DNA of 64,000 nt from Coptis chinensis. Lineage: Eukaryota; Streptophyta; Magnoliopsida; Ranunculales; Ranunculaceae. Within the stretch, counting starts at the first letter, position 1. Each line of letters opens with the position of its first letter. Positions 44,459 to 58,200 of this stretch are shown here, piece by piece. The notes beneath the pieces were generated by a model. That model was not told the DNA's origin. It saw only the letters and a list, made by a program, of their open reading frames with translations, and ran no database searches. The position numbers and the translations under genes are program-made. Location: NCBI GenBank assembly GCA_015680905.1, contig CM027385.1, positions 78,885,501-78,949,500 on the forward strand. The letters are read 5' to 3'.

Positions 44459-46414
44459 ATGGAAGTATCAAAGGAGACCACTGTTGTTGTGAAATCTAGT
44501 AGATTGAAATCACTTGTGTGGAATGACTTTGAAAGGGTTAAAAAGGTGATGTTATGGTGGCTATATGTAAGCATTGTAATAAGAAACTTAGTGCATCTGC
44601 AACTAGTGGAACCTCACATTTGAAGAATCACTTAACTAGATGTAGGAAAAGAGCAAATCGTGAATTAACTCAGAAATTACTTCTAGTCAGAGGAAAACAA
44701 AGAGATGGAGCTATTAAGTTTGAGCAAGATTATGGCCCACTAGATTTTAAGTTTGATCAGGAGCAGAATCTACTACGTCTTAAATTTGATCAGGATAGAA
44801 GTAGATGTGATCTAGCACGCATGATTATTGTGCATGAATATCCACTATCCATGGTCGAACATGCTGGGTTTAGACGATTTGTTACGAATCTTCAGCCATT
44901 GTTTCAACCCATGTCGTGTGAGGCTGTCAAATCTGATTGTGTGCAAATTTATGGCAAAGAGAAGCAAAAGGTGTATGAGATGCTGGATAAAGTTCCTGGT
45001 AGGATTAGCCTCACAGCTGATTTGTGTACTTCATACCAAGATAATGGGTACATGTGTTTGACAGCTCATTATTTCGATGAGTCCTTGCTGTTACAGAAAA
45101 AGGTCCTTAATTTTGTAATGGTTGATCCACACTCGGAACAATCACTTGCAGAAGTGATTAATACATGCCTGATGGAGTGGGACATTGATCGTAAGCTTTT
45201 CTCGATGACATTTGACAAATTATTTTCCAATGAAGTTGTCTTCAGAATTAGAGAACGACTTTCTCAAAGCAGCTTGCTTCTGAACAGTGGTCAGTTATTT
45301 CACGTGCGTTGTGCAACGAATATTCTGAATATGATTGTTCAGAATGTGTTGGAAGCATTACATGAGGTAACACACAAAATTAGAGAAAGTGTAAGGTATG
45401 TTAAAAGCTCAGATACAATACAGCAAAGCTTCAGTGAGATGGCTCAGCAACTGATAGGTGATACTCAGAGGAGTTTGTGTCTTGATTGTCCTTCTCAGTG
45501 GAATACAACTTATGCTATGATTGAAGCTGCAATTGAGTACAAAATTGCATTTTCTCATTTGCAAGAATGTGACTCTGATTACACTTTAGCACCATCTGAT
45601 GTAGAGTGGGAAAGGGCAAGTACTGTTTGTAGATATTTAAAGCTTTTTATTGAAGTTGCTAATGTATTCACGGGTGCGACAACTGCCAACCTTTATTTCC
45701 CTGAGCTATGTGATATTCATCTGCAATTAATTGAACGATGCAAGAGCTCAGATCCTTTCATTCATTCCATGGCACTAAAGATGAAAAGCAGGTTTGATAC
45801 ATATTGGAATATTAGCAGCTTGGTTTTAGCAATTGCAGCCATCTTGGATCCTCGATTCAAGATGAAGTTGGTGGAATATTACTATCCTCAGATCTATGGT
45901 CCCAGTAGTTCGCTGGATCACATCAACGGTTTTTAATGGTATCAAGGATCTTTACCATGAGTATGCTATTTCGGCCAACAATGACTTCATTTGATCATGG
46001 TTTGACTTCTGATGTTCCCAGTAGTAATGGGCTAAAAGGTGCCCTACATAGCATGAATAATGATACCAGGGATAGGCTAAGTGGGTTTGACAAGTTCCTA
46101 AATGATACTTCAGATAACCAACACTTGAAGTCAGAGCTGGATAAATATTTGGAGGAACCTGTCTTTCCTAGGAATGTGGATTTTGACATTTTGAACTGGT
46201 GGAGAGTCAATGCGCCGAAATATCCTATCTTATTCTTGATGGCTCGTGACATTTTGGGGATTCCTATGTCAACGGTTGAATTTGATTCAGCATTCAACAT
46301 TGGAGAACGAGTACTTGATCCATATAGGAGTTCATTAGAGACAGACATTCTACAGGCTCTTGTATGCACACACGACTGGTTGCGGGATGAAACTGAAGGT
46401 TGGTTACTTCATTA
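44459..46414 (+). pseudogene. DAYSLEEPER/RICESLEEPER-like hAT-derived gene, three frame shifts
   Basis: Related to domesticated hAT transposases of plants. MEVSKETTVVVKSSRLKSLV leads into WNDFERVKK. A missing base in the A-run near 44543 shifts the frame, and the long open frame resumes by 44554 with the BED zinc finger (CKHC, then SHLKNHLTRC). The catalytic-core-like region follows (MIIVHEYPLSMVEHAGFRRF, RISLTADLCTS, HVRCATNILNMIVQ, CPSQWNTTYAMIEAA, AAILDPRFKMKLVEYYYPQI). Two more shifts (near 45930 and 45995) flank FNGIKDLYHEYAISANNDF. The C-terminal hAT dimerisation domain is intact (ELDKYLEEPV, FDILNWW, YPILFLMARDILGIPMSTVE, FNIGERVLDPYRSSL). There are no inverted termini, and a 5'-UTR intron is present, so it looks like a host gene rather than a mobile copy. 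An alternative 3' splice (46404 to about 46483) would replace the end with GSEAIRMALS. Confidence 0.8.
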
Positions 46415-49400
46415 GACGTCGTTTAATTTTCTTGTTATAAAATCAAAAGTTCTAATTTGCTTTCATTCATTCTGTGTTTTAGGGTCTGAAGCAATCCGAA
46501 TGGCCCTAAGCATCTCGTCATCTTAGCATGTAAAAAGTATGTGTTTGACATTCCATGTCCCTTCTTTTTTAATAACTTAACATTGAATTGAAGAGAATGA
46601 AGTGCATGAATCATTGTCTTTTGTTCTGCAGGTCAGATGGATAGGGTGGATCGGATTACTGGAATTGATCTACATTGACTCTGCATATTTCCTTTCAGCG
46701 TAACTTAGGCATATGCTCATCTTCTGCATATATTTCCTGTTAACTAATTTATCTAATTTTTGCTTCAATGAGAATCTTGATATGCTGACCTATCTCTGTG
46801 TCTTCGTCTTAGATTTATTTACTATTGTGTAGATAATGGTCTCTACGACTCTACATGACAAAAACTAAGGTTTTCATAATGGTGTTCGCATCTAACATTT
46901 TGGATTTGCGTCATATTAGCGTGCTCATGTTTTGTTGGGATATTCGGTTAGGTGAGCCATGGTGGCGCTGTGTTTCATATATGGCACATTGTGATATATT
47001 GCCACATGGTGGACGAGATTAGGTTCCGATAATGTAATACATATGTTTTGGTTCCGATAATGTAATACATATGTTTTGGTTGATCAACGTTGATCTAGAT
47101 AGGCAGTTTCACATTTAGTCCATGATCAAATATTTATTCAGTTACTTTTGCACAACTTCATAAGAATGAGAGTAACTCCTGTGCATTTGCATTCTCCTTA
47201 TGCAAAGTGAAATTGTAATCTACATACTGAATTTTTGTATTTTGCACTTCGAAACTTACACTGGAGTAGAATTTGAATTGTATTTTCCAACTGCATTTAC
47301 TATGGTAATCATGATTTCCTTGCCATAAATTGCCCACCAGTAACACAGAGTAAAAGAATGACAAGTAAAAATGCGGCTTCCATTTGCAAACCGTTATCAA
47401 ACTACGGACTAAACTGGGATAACGTTTGGTTGAGCCCATAGCAAAAGCAAACTGTGTTTAGGCTATGAGGTAAGTGGGGCGCTTCGGCTTACGTTTTTAG
47501 TCAAATCCTCTTTTAAAAGCTCCACTCCAACCAAATGCCCAGTTTTCTTTTTCTCTGCAAAATCAGCAAAATGTGTGGATTTTTTTTTGATAGTGGAGAC
47601 CCATGATAAAGAGACAAATGCGTCAGCCGTGATAAATTCAACAAATTGTATGGATAATGCACCAAAAGCTCGAAACTGTAAGAACTTGTCAATGTTAGAG
47701 ACATAAACCACTGTATGTTGCTTTAGAATTCATAGATACAAATTATACAACACAATTATGCAAACTATTACATGTTGAATTTATGAACAGTATGTTATTT
47801 CTGTTACTCATGTTCTTTACTTTTCTTTTTTCCTTTGTACAGCTTTTCATGATCAATCATATTCGTTCTTGTCCAGGGACATTTCATTTGTTATTTAAGC
47901 AATAGCTAAACTAAATATGCAATTTATTGTAGTAGGTTTACGCCATCAAAGACAATCATGAATCATCAAGAATTTTTGGACGTCTAAAGATGTATTATGT
48001 TGCCTGTGGTCCTGATTCAATCAGTACAAAGTTAAAAAAAAACAGAAAACAGAAATGATTCGGTATTGACGTCGACTCTTATGAATAGCACATGTGCACT
48101 TCAATATGAACTGTATTTTCTTCTTTCTTTCAGGTTAACCATCCCATCTAATGTAGAAGAAATCGTCTTGAGTCCATTTAGTCTAATACTTGTTTTCCCC
48201 ACTAATAAAGTGAGATTCTTATTCAGGTGTTATTATTTGCAATCTTGTCCACAAAATGAAGTTCTGAAAGACTAAAACTCCTAACTTTTGTGTAAATAAA
48301 AAAAAATCCTTTTTTTCAAGTTTTCCCGTTTAGGGTAGTAAACGCATTGCTTGTAGAGTTGCATATAGACACTAATACCACTAATTAAGGATAATTTCTC
48401 GTAGGTAATTCTCGTTATGGTTTCATTGCTCCCTTGAATTCAACTCTTCAATTCCATGTTTTTATTTTTGCATATTAGAGAGTTGTGGACACATGAGTTT
48501 GCTAAGATAATCTAATTCAGCAGTAGGGATGTTATAACGTCTAACTGGAATTACTAAATTTAATCAATGCATTCGGAATGGGGAACTCTGAAAAAATTAG
48601 CAATTCTATTATAGTGAAGTTCATTTCTAGATTTGTGTTCCAACTTCCAACAACAAAGTTATAGAACACAATAGCTTATACTTGACGAGCATGGTTTGCT
48701 TGAGTCCTTTTATCCATTTCTTAGCTATTCATTCGCAATGCTGGTTCTCAGCTCTTTGTTGTAATTTTGATTTTATGCCGGTACAGATTATCTTCTTCTA
48801 TAGTACATATTAGGGTTCAATTATCACCTTACGTATGCACGTACATATAGTAGTACTAGATACCAAAACTGGCACATGTGATGTTTGTGACACAAGGCTG
48901 TCAAGTGAGGCAGCATTCCTGCAGATGTACAACTAGTTTCTTGCAAGGCCTATTTTGTAAGGTTTTTATGTGTACATTACCTAAGTTGAGCTATATTACC
49001 AGTTACCACACAACTTGTCTATGTCTACGATCATTCTACTTTGCTGACGCTTACACATCATTTAGGGACCATCGGCAAGAATTGATTAATTGGGATAGAT
49101 TTTCCATTAGAGGAGTGGAATTCACAGGTTATAAAAAAAATTTACATCCCAAATCAATATGGACTCCAACTAATCGACTGTAATGGGTCCCTGATTGAAG
49201 AAGATGGACGCGGTGTTATTTTGTTTGAGTAGACTCCCCTATTCTAATACGTAGTTAAGAAGGTTTGGATTCTTGTTTAAGAATACCCGCATCTTGAGTC
49301 TAAGAAGTACAGGGAATATTAGTCACTTTCGTCTTAAACTTGAATTCGACATGAATAATACAAGTACTCTAATTAATTTTATCAAGGCTAGCTTTTTAGT

Positions 49401-50720
49401 TATTTAGTAGAATTGGGAACAATAACCATTGGCTTTCAAAATGTTTGTATTGCTAAGTCCTAACTCTGTAGGTGCTCCTATGATTACTCGCTTGACCCCA
49501 TTTTAACACGTCTCATCCAATTTCCATCCGATTTTATGAAACGTATGACTATACAAGCTCAATATATTCTCTAGCTAATTCTAACCACTATTATCCATAC
49601 TAAGTTAATATACAAATGTAAATAATTAAGTTAAAAGAAACTGTCTCACTTCGTCTAGTTGGATGAAGAAACATTAAGAGATTTCGAGATGGCTACCTAG
49701 AGAGCAAGAGCAAGAGTAGTGTTGTCTGGTGTTTAAGGGGCTAATGTCGAAATGAGTAGTGAAATATGTTAAGTTTTCTGATTTGGTTTAGCCACAGCCG
49801 GCAGTAATTAACACAGAAAAATTAAAGCAAGATAATTAATCAACATTAACCAGGCTGACCCACCCTGATGAATTTTGTTAGTAGGTTAATGATAAGACGG
49901 CTTATCTTTCCATAGAATGCATTAGGAAATAGTTGTCCAAAACTCCAGGTGTGTTTTGAAGATTGTAGGACCTCATTTTCTATATCTGGACTAAGGACCA
50001 GTTCATCTTCCAAAAACGTTGTCCCAGCTTCTAGTCCCTAGTGATATTAAACTCCATTCTTACATACAAGAAATTGGGAAATGGAGGGGTATGCATCAGA
50101 TGGGAGTCACCTTCAGCCCTTCACTTAGGGATGGAGAATGTCACAGTCCTAGCTAATAACTTTTTTGACTATATTACCAAATACCAAAGAAGAGAAATAT
50201 TACAAGTCCTCAGAAATTATAAAGCCATAAACATGAGATGATGAGAGAAATCCTTGTTAGATTTTCTTCTTTTATTCTATCACTTCTGAATGCAACTCAG
50301 CATTATTTGGCTGAATGTCACATTCACATTCAGCCTCATTTAATAAATTCTGTCCAAAGTCCCTTTCAACCTATAGTGCTCTCCATCACCATGAAATAGA
50401 CCTTTATGTATTCTCTCTCTCTCTCTCTTTCTCTCTCTTCCTGATCTCTTTCTAACTTTGTTTGATGAGTGAGTAAGAAGTCTTTGTTCTTAATTTGCTT
50501 TGTGCTTGTTATAGCTTCTTCCTATTTCAGTTACAAAAGTTCTCTTGCTATTTCTGAACATTTCCTTGGGTTTTTCTTCAAGAGGTTTGTGAAGAAACAA
50601 TTGAAGTAAAGCATGATTCTTTAGTCTCTTTAGTCCAATTTACCATTCTTCATTTCCTTTTTCTTTATTTTCAGCGCAACAACGGAGTTCCCAATTCAAG
50701 ACGACTCTCCCACACAAAAA
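46415..50720. other. Long intergenic region upstream of the MADS-box gene
   Basis: About 4.3 kb with no supported gene. Small frames here lack family features. It includes a 28-bp tandem duplication (about 47024-47079, TTTTGGTTCCGATAATGTAA repeated) and a (CT)n tract at 50412-50440 in the likely MADS leader/promoter. Probable 5' UTR lies at about 50450-50720. Confidence 0.5.
50412..50440 (+). promoter_or_regulatory. CT-rich (GAGA-type) tract upstream of the MADS gene
   Basis: A nearly pure CT repeat about 300 bp before the start codon. Such tracts are bound by BPC/GAGA-binding proteins in promoters of plant MADS-box genes of the AGAMOUS and SEEDSTICK type. That role here is inferred from position and composition. 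Confidence 0.4.
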
Positions 50721-53700
50721 ATGGGAAGAGGAAAGATTGAAATCAAGCGAATTGAAAATACTACGAACAGACAAGTCACCTTCTGTAAGCGTCGCAATGG
50801 TTTACTCAAGAAGGCCTATGAATTGTCTGTCCTTTGTGAAGCCGAGGTTGCTCTTATCGTCTTCTCTAACCGTGGTCGCCTTTATGAGTATGCCAACAAT
50901 AGGTATCTCATACAACTCTTCTGCTCTTACTCCTTCTGTATTTCAAGAGCTTATTTAGCTCATGGTCTAACTAGAGTCCTAAAATGGTACTTGTTCTTGT
51001 TTCAAACATATTAGGGTTTCCTTTTTCCTATAATCTAATTTTTCACCTTGTTAGATTTCCTACAAGAACTATACAATTTTTTCTTCTCTTTCTTATATAT
51101 GTGTTTATATTTTTTGCTTCATTTTTAGATCATGGTTTTTGTAGGTTATATTAGATCAGTTCTGATGGATATATATAGCACTGTTTGCATCTTTTAACAC
51201 TGTTTTTCTGTACTGTCCCAATTTTTTTGTGACATTTTTTTCTCTCTCTCTCTCTCAAGTTCTCAATCTTCAGCTAGAGTCTAGCTATCATCCAGTTTCC
51301 AAAAAAAGGACTGGGCTGGTTATATGTGTAAGGCACCAGATCAGTGAAACAACAAGTTTTAAAGCAATTTTGCAATCAAAAAGTAAATTAGGGTTCTAAT
51401 TAGGGTTGTCATCCAAGATGAGTCCTTAAAATGAATTTTCTACCAGATTTTACAACAAATTTTCATAATCCCACCTAACAAATCCTTTTTTCTTTTCCAG
51501 TAAAGCTATACAAAATATATTGTTTTAGATCTCTTACTATTTCTATTTTTCATCAATAATACACTGTCCAGGTATCCATTCCATCATTCCATTTTTTTTT
51601 TCCATCTGACAAACAACTGATAAAAGATCAATGAAGTAGGACAATAAAAGCAAGATTTACATCAAAATAGTATATAAGCAATTAAAGTATTCTAAAATAT
51701 CTCTTGGGGCTCATTCAAAACACTCCATCTCACTGACTGAAATCAGATTAGTGTGTTGAAGCTTCATATGCAGGTATTAAGTTGTTGCATATTTTGGTGT
51801 CTGTTACCCTTTTAAGACAGATATGTATGTTTTAACTTAAAAGGGAAGGTGATATTATGTGGCTGTCTTGGTTAGATACGTGGAATCTTTGGTCACGTTT
51901 TGTGGTATTTTCAGCTCTTAAAATCTGACAAGAAAATGGTCTTCCAATGCTGCACACTCTTTGCATTTTATGTGCAAATATGAAACTTTTTCCACATTAG
52001 CCTTTTAATGAGCTTTTTTAGAAGAAGCTGAACCAATGGAGATTGGAGAGAGGCTGAGAGAGAGAGTTTTGTAACGTGATACATCGAAAATTGGAGACTG
52101 CCTGGTTAAAAAGTTAGGTTGACTGGTTTTTCACAGTGGCACTATGGATATTCTCTAGTTTACCAATGTCAAGATTATGGAAAAATGCTTAGAAAATACA
52201 CGTGTCTTTGTGATCTCCATCAGATGGTTGAGATGGGAAATTCAATCATTTTATAGGATCTTGTTTCATGGTTATCGACGAAGTTAAGGTTAAAAACCTC
52301 TCTAGAAAAGAGAGCCTGCTTTGCTGTGGATATGTGTATTTTCTCACCTATGATTGGACAACGGAAATGCAATTGCAATGATGAGAGGTGAATTTACATT
52401 AGGGATTAGACCACATATGATAGAGTCCTATTTCAATGCACAAAAAACTCTAATTTTTGGGACATCACAAACTTACGTGGATAAGTGGAAGGTTTAACTT
52501 TTTTTTTTTATCTAAATCATTATTTAACTCTTCAAGGCTGGCATAGGATACCTTGGGAACTATGGAAAATTCGCCTATGCAAACATTTAACATATCAACG
52601 AATCAAAGACAACATTATATTTTAAGGCAAAACTGACTATGTATGATTTTCATTCTGTTTAGCAACTACAACGAGGAATGAAATGTTCACCAACTCCCCC
52701 AAGTGTTCAAAGTATATATACTCATTAAAAAAATTTACACAAAATGTGCTAAAATTTGCAATGCCTTGCAGTGTGAGAAGGACGATTGACAGGTATAAGA
52801 AGACATGTACCGATGCATCAAGTTCGTTAACTGTATCGGAAGCCAACACTCTGGTAAGGTTCATTTGTGTATGTTAATAGGGATTGAAATCCTATTGCGA
52901 ATCATTTGTGTATGTTAATAATTGTAGCATTTGATTAACTCGATCACTTTTGAATTACGCAATCATCTCAGTTTTACCAGCAAGAGACCTCGAAACTCAA
53001 ACAACAAGTTGAGATTCTTCAAAACTCAAACAGGTGAGATCGACACTGGTTGAGCTCATTTGAATAAAAGGTTTGCCTTGTACAATTTTATTAATAAGTT
53101 TCAGTCTGCAGGCATTTGAAGGGTGAAGCTCTTAGCTGCTTGAGCATTAAGGAGCTCAAACAACTTGAAAGTAGATTAGAGAAAGGCATCAGTAGAATCC
53201 GTTCGAAAAAGGTACTTGTTCGTTTTTCCATCCAATTGTTGATTCTTAGTGAAAGAAAATATACTAACAGTTTTCGAATTTAATTTATTGAACAGAATGA
53301 GATGCTGTTGGCTGAGATTGAGTATATGCAGAAGAGGGTAAATGCATACTTTATACATTTGCTTGTCACATTTTGATATCAGCAAGCATAGAGATTGTAC
53401 TCTAATATAATTACCATATTAAATGTGCTTTGGTTGCAGGAGATTGACTTGCACAATGACAATATATATCTCAGATCCAAGGTTTTCTCTCATAAACAAA
53501 CCTTTTATTCTCTAAACAGGTTCTACCATTACATATTTACATGCATGGTTGTCATTAAAAATGTTTCTTAAGTTGCTAGGTACGAGTTTGTAATTTGGAT
53601 GTTGTGGAGTTGTGACCATCTAAAGAAGTTTTAAGAGAACCTAAACTCTGAATGCTCTAGTATCTAATTTAATTGCATGTCTCAAGATATTCCAGTTTGC

Positions 53701-54104
53701 CACGCCCAATGTCTCGTTCCTTCCTCAGTATATATACATGTGTGTTTTTAGTGACAATTTTGCATGTGTAGATAGCGGAGAATGAAAGAGCCCAGCAACA
53801 CATGAACTCATTGCCTGGGAACGAATATGAAGCTATGACTTCAGCACCATATGACGCTCGCAACTTCCTCCAAGTAAATTTACCTGAGTCCAAACAGCAG
53901 CAGTATATTTCAGAGCTAACTGCCCTCCAACTTCGGTAAGGATACAATGAGGACACGTACAACGACTTTCTAGAATTTGCATCACAAGAAACAAACAATT
54001 AATGTATATGTCTCATTGATAAGATTTAGATTTAATTGCTTTGCAATGATATTTAATTTCACGCCCATAATTATTCTAATTATGTTCTTTCCATTTGCAG
54101 TTAA
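50721..54104 (+). CDS. AGAMOUS/PLENA-lineage MADS-box transcription factor
   Basis: Eight exons: 50721-50902, 52772-52853, 52972-53033, 53112-53211, 53296-53337, 53440-53481, 53772-53935, 54101-54104; 225 residues. This is MIKC type. The MADS domain (1-60) has [38 protein letters not shown] and [10 protein letters not shown]. The I region has [20 protein letters not shown]. The K domain has [40 protein letters not shown] and [20 protein letters not shown]. The C-terminus has [24 protein letters not shown] and a closing TALQLR, corresponding to AG motifs I and II. C-class proteins set stamen and carpel identity and end floral meristem growth as tetramers with SEP proteins. The 42-nt K exons and a last exon of one base plus the stop are typical of the family. 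No N-terminal extension is seen. The lineage (AG versus PLE/SHP) is not resolved. The gene looks intact. Confidence 0.93.
50903..52771 (+). promoter_or_regulatory. Large first coding intron, likely enhancer
   Basis: A 1,869-bp intron directly after the MADS exon, the position of the regulatory second intron of AGAMOUS. It contains CCAATGG (52033-52039, LEAFY-like core CCANTG) and TGATTGG (52351-52357, the complement of the CCAATCA box known in AG introns). No full CArG box was found by eye. The regulatory role is inferred by position. Confidence 0.5.
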
Positions 54105-54526
54105 TTTGCTGAAGGAAGCATGTCCCAACAGTTCGTTCTTTTGAGTTCTCTTTTGTGGTATCTGAAAAAGTAGAGTTTATCCAATTATCCCAGTGAGGGA
54201 TTTTGTTCATTGAGTTCTTTATTCTGGTTACTTGTTATAATCTCAATATGAAAGATAGTACTTTCATTCAAGTTAGCATACACGAGACGTATGTTATGAA
54301 TAATTAACTTATCTAATACATTGGTTTTGAGGGGTTCGTCCCCCATATATATATGTATAAACAGCTCCATTGTGTGATAGGTAGCAAAGCGATTCAGTGT
54401 GCGCGAATGCGTTTCTTTGACGTGATATGATCTTATTATCTAAGTTTGTAAATCTTTAATTATTCACCAGATGTGATCAAGTTAAATTCTGTTTGGTGAA
54501 AATGAGTCGTCTCGACCAGATCAGAT

Positions 54527-55202
54527 TGTTGGAGTTATCCCTCACATGAGGAGAGAAACCGGAGCGGACGTAAAAACGCAAACTTCGACATCGACATCCG
54601 AGGTCGAGCGCCAGCTAAGGGCGCCCGGAGCTCCGGTAACATAGGGCGACCAGCTTCAAAGTGAAGCGCCAGCGCTCGATGTCCAGTTCTTGGTGACTTC
54701 ATCAAGGCCAGAGTGATGCGCCAGCGGCCAGTCTATTTTTCGTGGGCTTGCTACAAGATCCGCGAATTTGGTTTTTGGAGATAAAACCAAAAATCAAGGT
54801 TTTGGAAAACCTAACCAATGTAACCAAACAAGTCGGGATTGGAATCCGTGACTAAAACAAAAGAGATAACCTTTACTGAGAGATACAACCCTCGTAAAGA
54901 GATAAGAGTGATCTAGTAAAGGTGAGAGACCAGTAAAGGAGAGATTGTAATCTTCCTTCCCACTTTATTAAGAACTGGCTCTTGTGGAAGTAGGCATCAT
55001 TACCGAACCACGGTAAATCTTTGTGTTGTGGTTTGCTTTTATTTGCTTTACATTATTATCTATTGTTAATAGTTGTTTAGCGAGTTGGGCATGTTAGTAT
55101 AGGTAGTTTGTGATATTTGAGATTTATTTGGAGTTGAAGTGTGTTTCATACAAGTTATCCGTGTAGTGGGGAACCCGATTGATATTGTTGTAATCCCCAA
55201 CA
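54527..55202 (+). repeat. 5' LTR of the Copia element
   Basis: 676 bp, starts TGTTGGAGTTATCCCTCACA and ends TAATCCCCAACA; the primer-binding site follows directly. Confidence 0.92.
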
Positions 55203-58200
55203 AGTGGTATCGTGAGCCAGTTAGAATAAATGGGGTGTTATCCGAATCTTGGTCGGGGTGTTTGAAAATTCCCCGAGAAAGATTTGAGGTTAAATAACTT
55301 GTAGAGATGGACCATTCCGTGAACACTCGTATGATGAGTCCGAATAGGAAGAACTACACCATCCGAAAGCCAAGATGGAAGACTTGCTATACCGCAAAGG
55401 ACTTGGCACTTCCCATTGAGAATGAGGAGTAAAACCGTAAAAAGGCCCGATGAGGCCGAGAAAAAAGCTTGACAGAAAGCTATCGGGTACATTCGACAAT
55501 GGATAGACGATGGTGTCTTTCACCATGTGGCCCAAAGAGACTACGACCTTCTATGGAAGAAACTCGAAGACCTTTATGAGAGGAAGTCGGGTGGAAACAA
55601 AGTGCTAGTCGTTAAGAAGTTTGCGGACACCGCACCAAGAAGGTTCTTCAATGTCCGAAAGCATCTTAATGAAGTACGTAATATCATCAATCGATGCATT
55701 TGATGAAGATCAATTTGGGAGACGGTTGAGGCTTTGTTTCTATTAGGCTCTACCCGAAAAGTTGGGAGACATTAGCAGCTTCTACATGGAGCAGCCGGGA
55801 TGGAATTGTTACCATGGAGATGGCTACCACGCCTTTGTTGAATGAGGAGACTAGAAGGAGTGCAAGAAGCGACTCTTCTAACTTCGGAGGTCCTTTTCAC
55901 GAGAAACGGGGAGAGGTCGGGCGAAAACCATCTCGCTTCTAGGTGATGATGTATAAATCTAGGGGTGAAGCTAGAACTCCTAAGGCGCAGAGGCAATGTT
56001 ACTATTGTTGCCACCAAAGGCCACTTCGATATGATATGAAAAGTAACAATCAAGAGGGATGAGAAGAATAACCGTGTACATGAAGACATGGTGCGAGGAA
56101 CGGAAACACAGCAGAGATACTACCGCACTAGTCGATGACCTAGTGGGAATTGGTCGATTGGGGTGTGTCCGTCTTAGTACCTCATGTCGATACTGAGTGG
56201 GTGATAGATACAGAGCATCCTATCACGCCACACCGCGACGGGGATTCTTCACTACCTACGGTGTGGTGAATATGGTGAAGTAAGGATGGGTAACAAAGTT
56301 GAGTCTCAAGATTATAGGCATTGGAGATGTTCATGTACAAACCAATGTCGGGCTACACCTTGACACTTTCGAAAGGATGTAAGACATGTCCCCGACATAC
56401 GGCTAAGCCTAATTTCGGCCGGGAAATTAGATGATGATGGCTTTGTAAACTCGTTTGGTAACGGGTATGGAACCCAACCCGAGGTTCCATTGTAGCGTGA
56501 GGAAAGAAAACTTGCTCTCTTTACAAAACACGCGAGGGCTAGTTTGTGTAAAGCGTTTAAATCGTAAGAAGAAGCTTCATCCGAATGGCACAAGAGACCG
56601 TGGTCACATGGGCATAAAAGGGATGGAAGTTCTTGCTAAGCAAAAGGCCATGCCGGACATTAAAGGTACACATTTAAGTACATGTACTCATTGTTTGGTA
56701 GGAAAGCAACACGGGGTGTCTTTCCAAAGATTCCCGCCTCACGAAAAGGACAAATCCTTGAGCTAGTGCAGGCAATACGACTTATGTGGTCCTATGAGAG
56801 TGAAGTCCCACACCGGGGAGTTTCTTCTTGACATTCATTGATGATCGTCAAGAAAGATATGGGCCTATAGTCCGAAGACCAAGGATGAAGTACTTGGCGT
56901 GTTTGAGAAATTCCACGATGGTGGAAAGAGAGACTGGAAGTTGTTGAAGTGTATTCGCCGGATAATGGGGGTGAGTACATTGGGCCATTTGAAGAGTATT
57001 GCCGAGTCATGGGATTCGCCATGAGCGCACCGCTTCCCAGACACCGCAAAGAATGGAATAGCGAGAGAATGAACCGCACCATTGTAGAGAGGATAAGATG
57101 CATGCTATCTCACTCTAAGCTACCTAGAAGCTACCGGGTAGAAGCAATGCGCATGGTACGGCATGTGATCAACCCGTCACCGAAGAAAGCCTCCTCAATA
57201 GTGATTATCCGAGAGAGTATGGTCGGCGAGATGTTGATTATGGATACTTGAGGGTATTTGGGTGCGGGGCATTTGTGCATATTCCGGGATGAGAGATCCA
57301 AGCTTGATGACAAAGCCAAGCGGTGCATTTTTCCGGGTTATGGAGATGAAAAGTTTGGTTACAAACTCTATGATCCGATTAACAAGAAGGTAATCCAAGT
57401 CGAGATGTTGTGTTCTGGAAGACCAAACCATAGCAGACTTTGAGGAGGGTGAGAAGCTTCTGTGGCTTTCACCAATGATCTTGTTGATTCGAACCGGTTC
57501 CTACCGTGGAACGTCGCGTAAAGGCATTGAGAATGCAGAGAACCATGAGTTTGAAGCTCATGATGAGAATCCTATTGCTCATGATGGGATAGAACCTATT
57601 GGTATAGAAGATGCAGATGAGATGCATGAACCACCACCGAAAGCAAGCGAAGTGTATCCTCCCGAGGCACCCGCCAGATGGGGCAAGGAGGTCCGACAGA
57701 GAGAGACTAGCTTCAACTGTATCCACCACATAATGCGTGCTACTATCGGATGGTGGAGAACCTATGTACTATCAAGAGGCACTTGAAGGTACGCATAAAA
57801 GAAAAGTGGTTGAAGGCCATGCATGACGAGATGGATTCTTTGCATAAGAATCACACTTATGAAGTTAGTTGAGAAACCCACAGGGAGAAAAGTTCTCAAG
57901 AATAAGTGGATATACAAAGTCAAGCATGAGGAGAACAATCCTCACCCAAGGCACAAAGCTCGCCTTGTTGTGAAGGGATTCGGGTCAAAGAAAAGGAATT
58001 GACTTTGATGAGATTTTCTCTCAGTAGTGAAGATGACTTCTATCCGGGTGGTATTGGGTATGACCGCAAGTATGAACCTAGAGGTTGAAAGCAGCCTAGA
58101 TGTTAAGACAGCCTTTTCTTCATGGAGACCTTGAAGAAGATGTCTACATGGACCCGACGAGGGGGTTTGAGGTCAAAGGCAAGGAGCACCTAGTATGCAA

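Noticed and set aside
48878-49183. A 101-codon frame in the MADS upstream region
   Set aside because: Isolated, Cys/Tyr-rich and random in composition, with no splice or promoter support.
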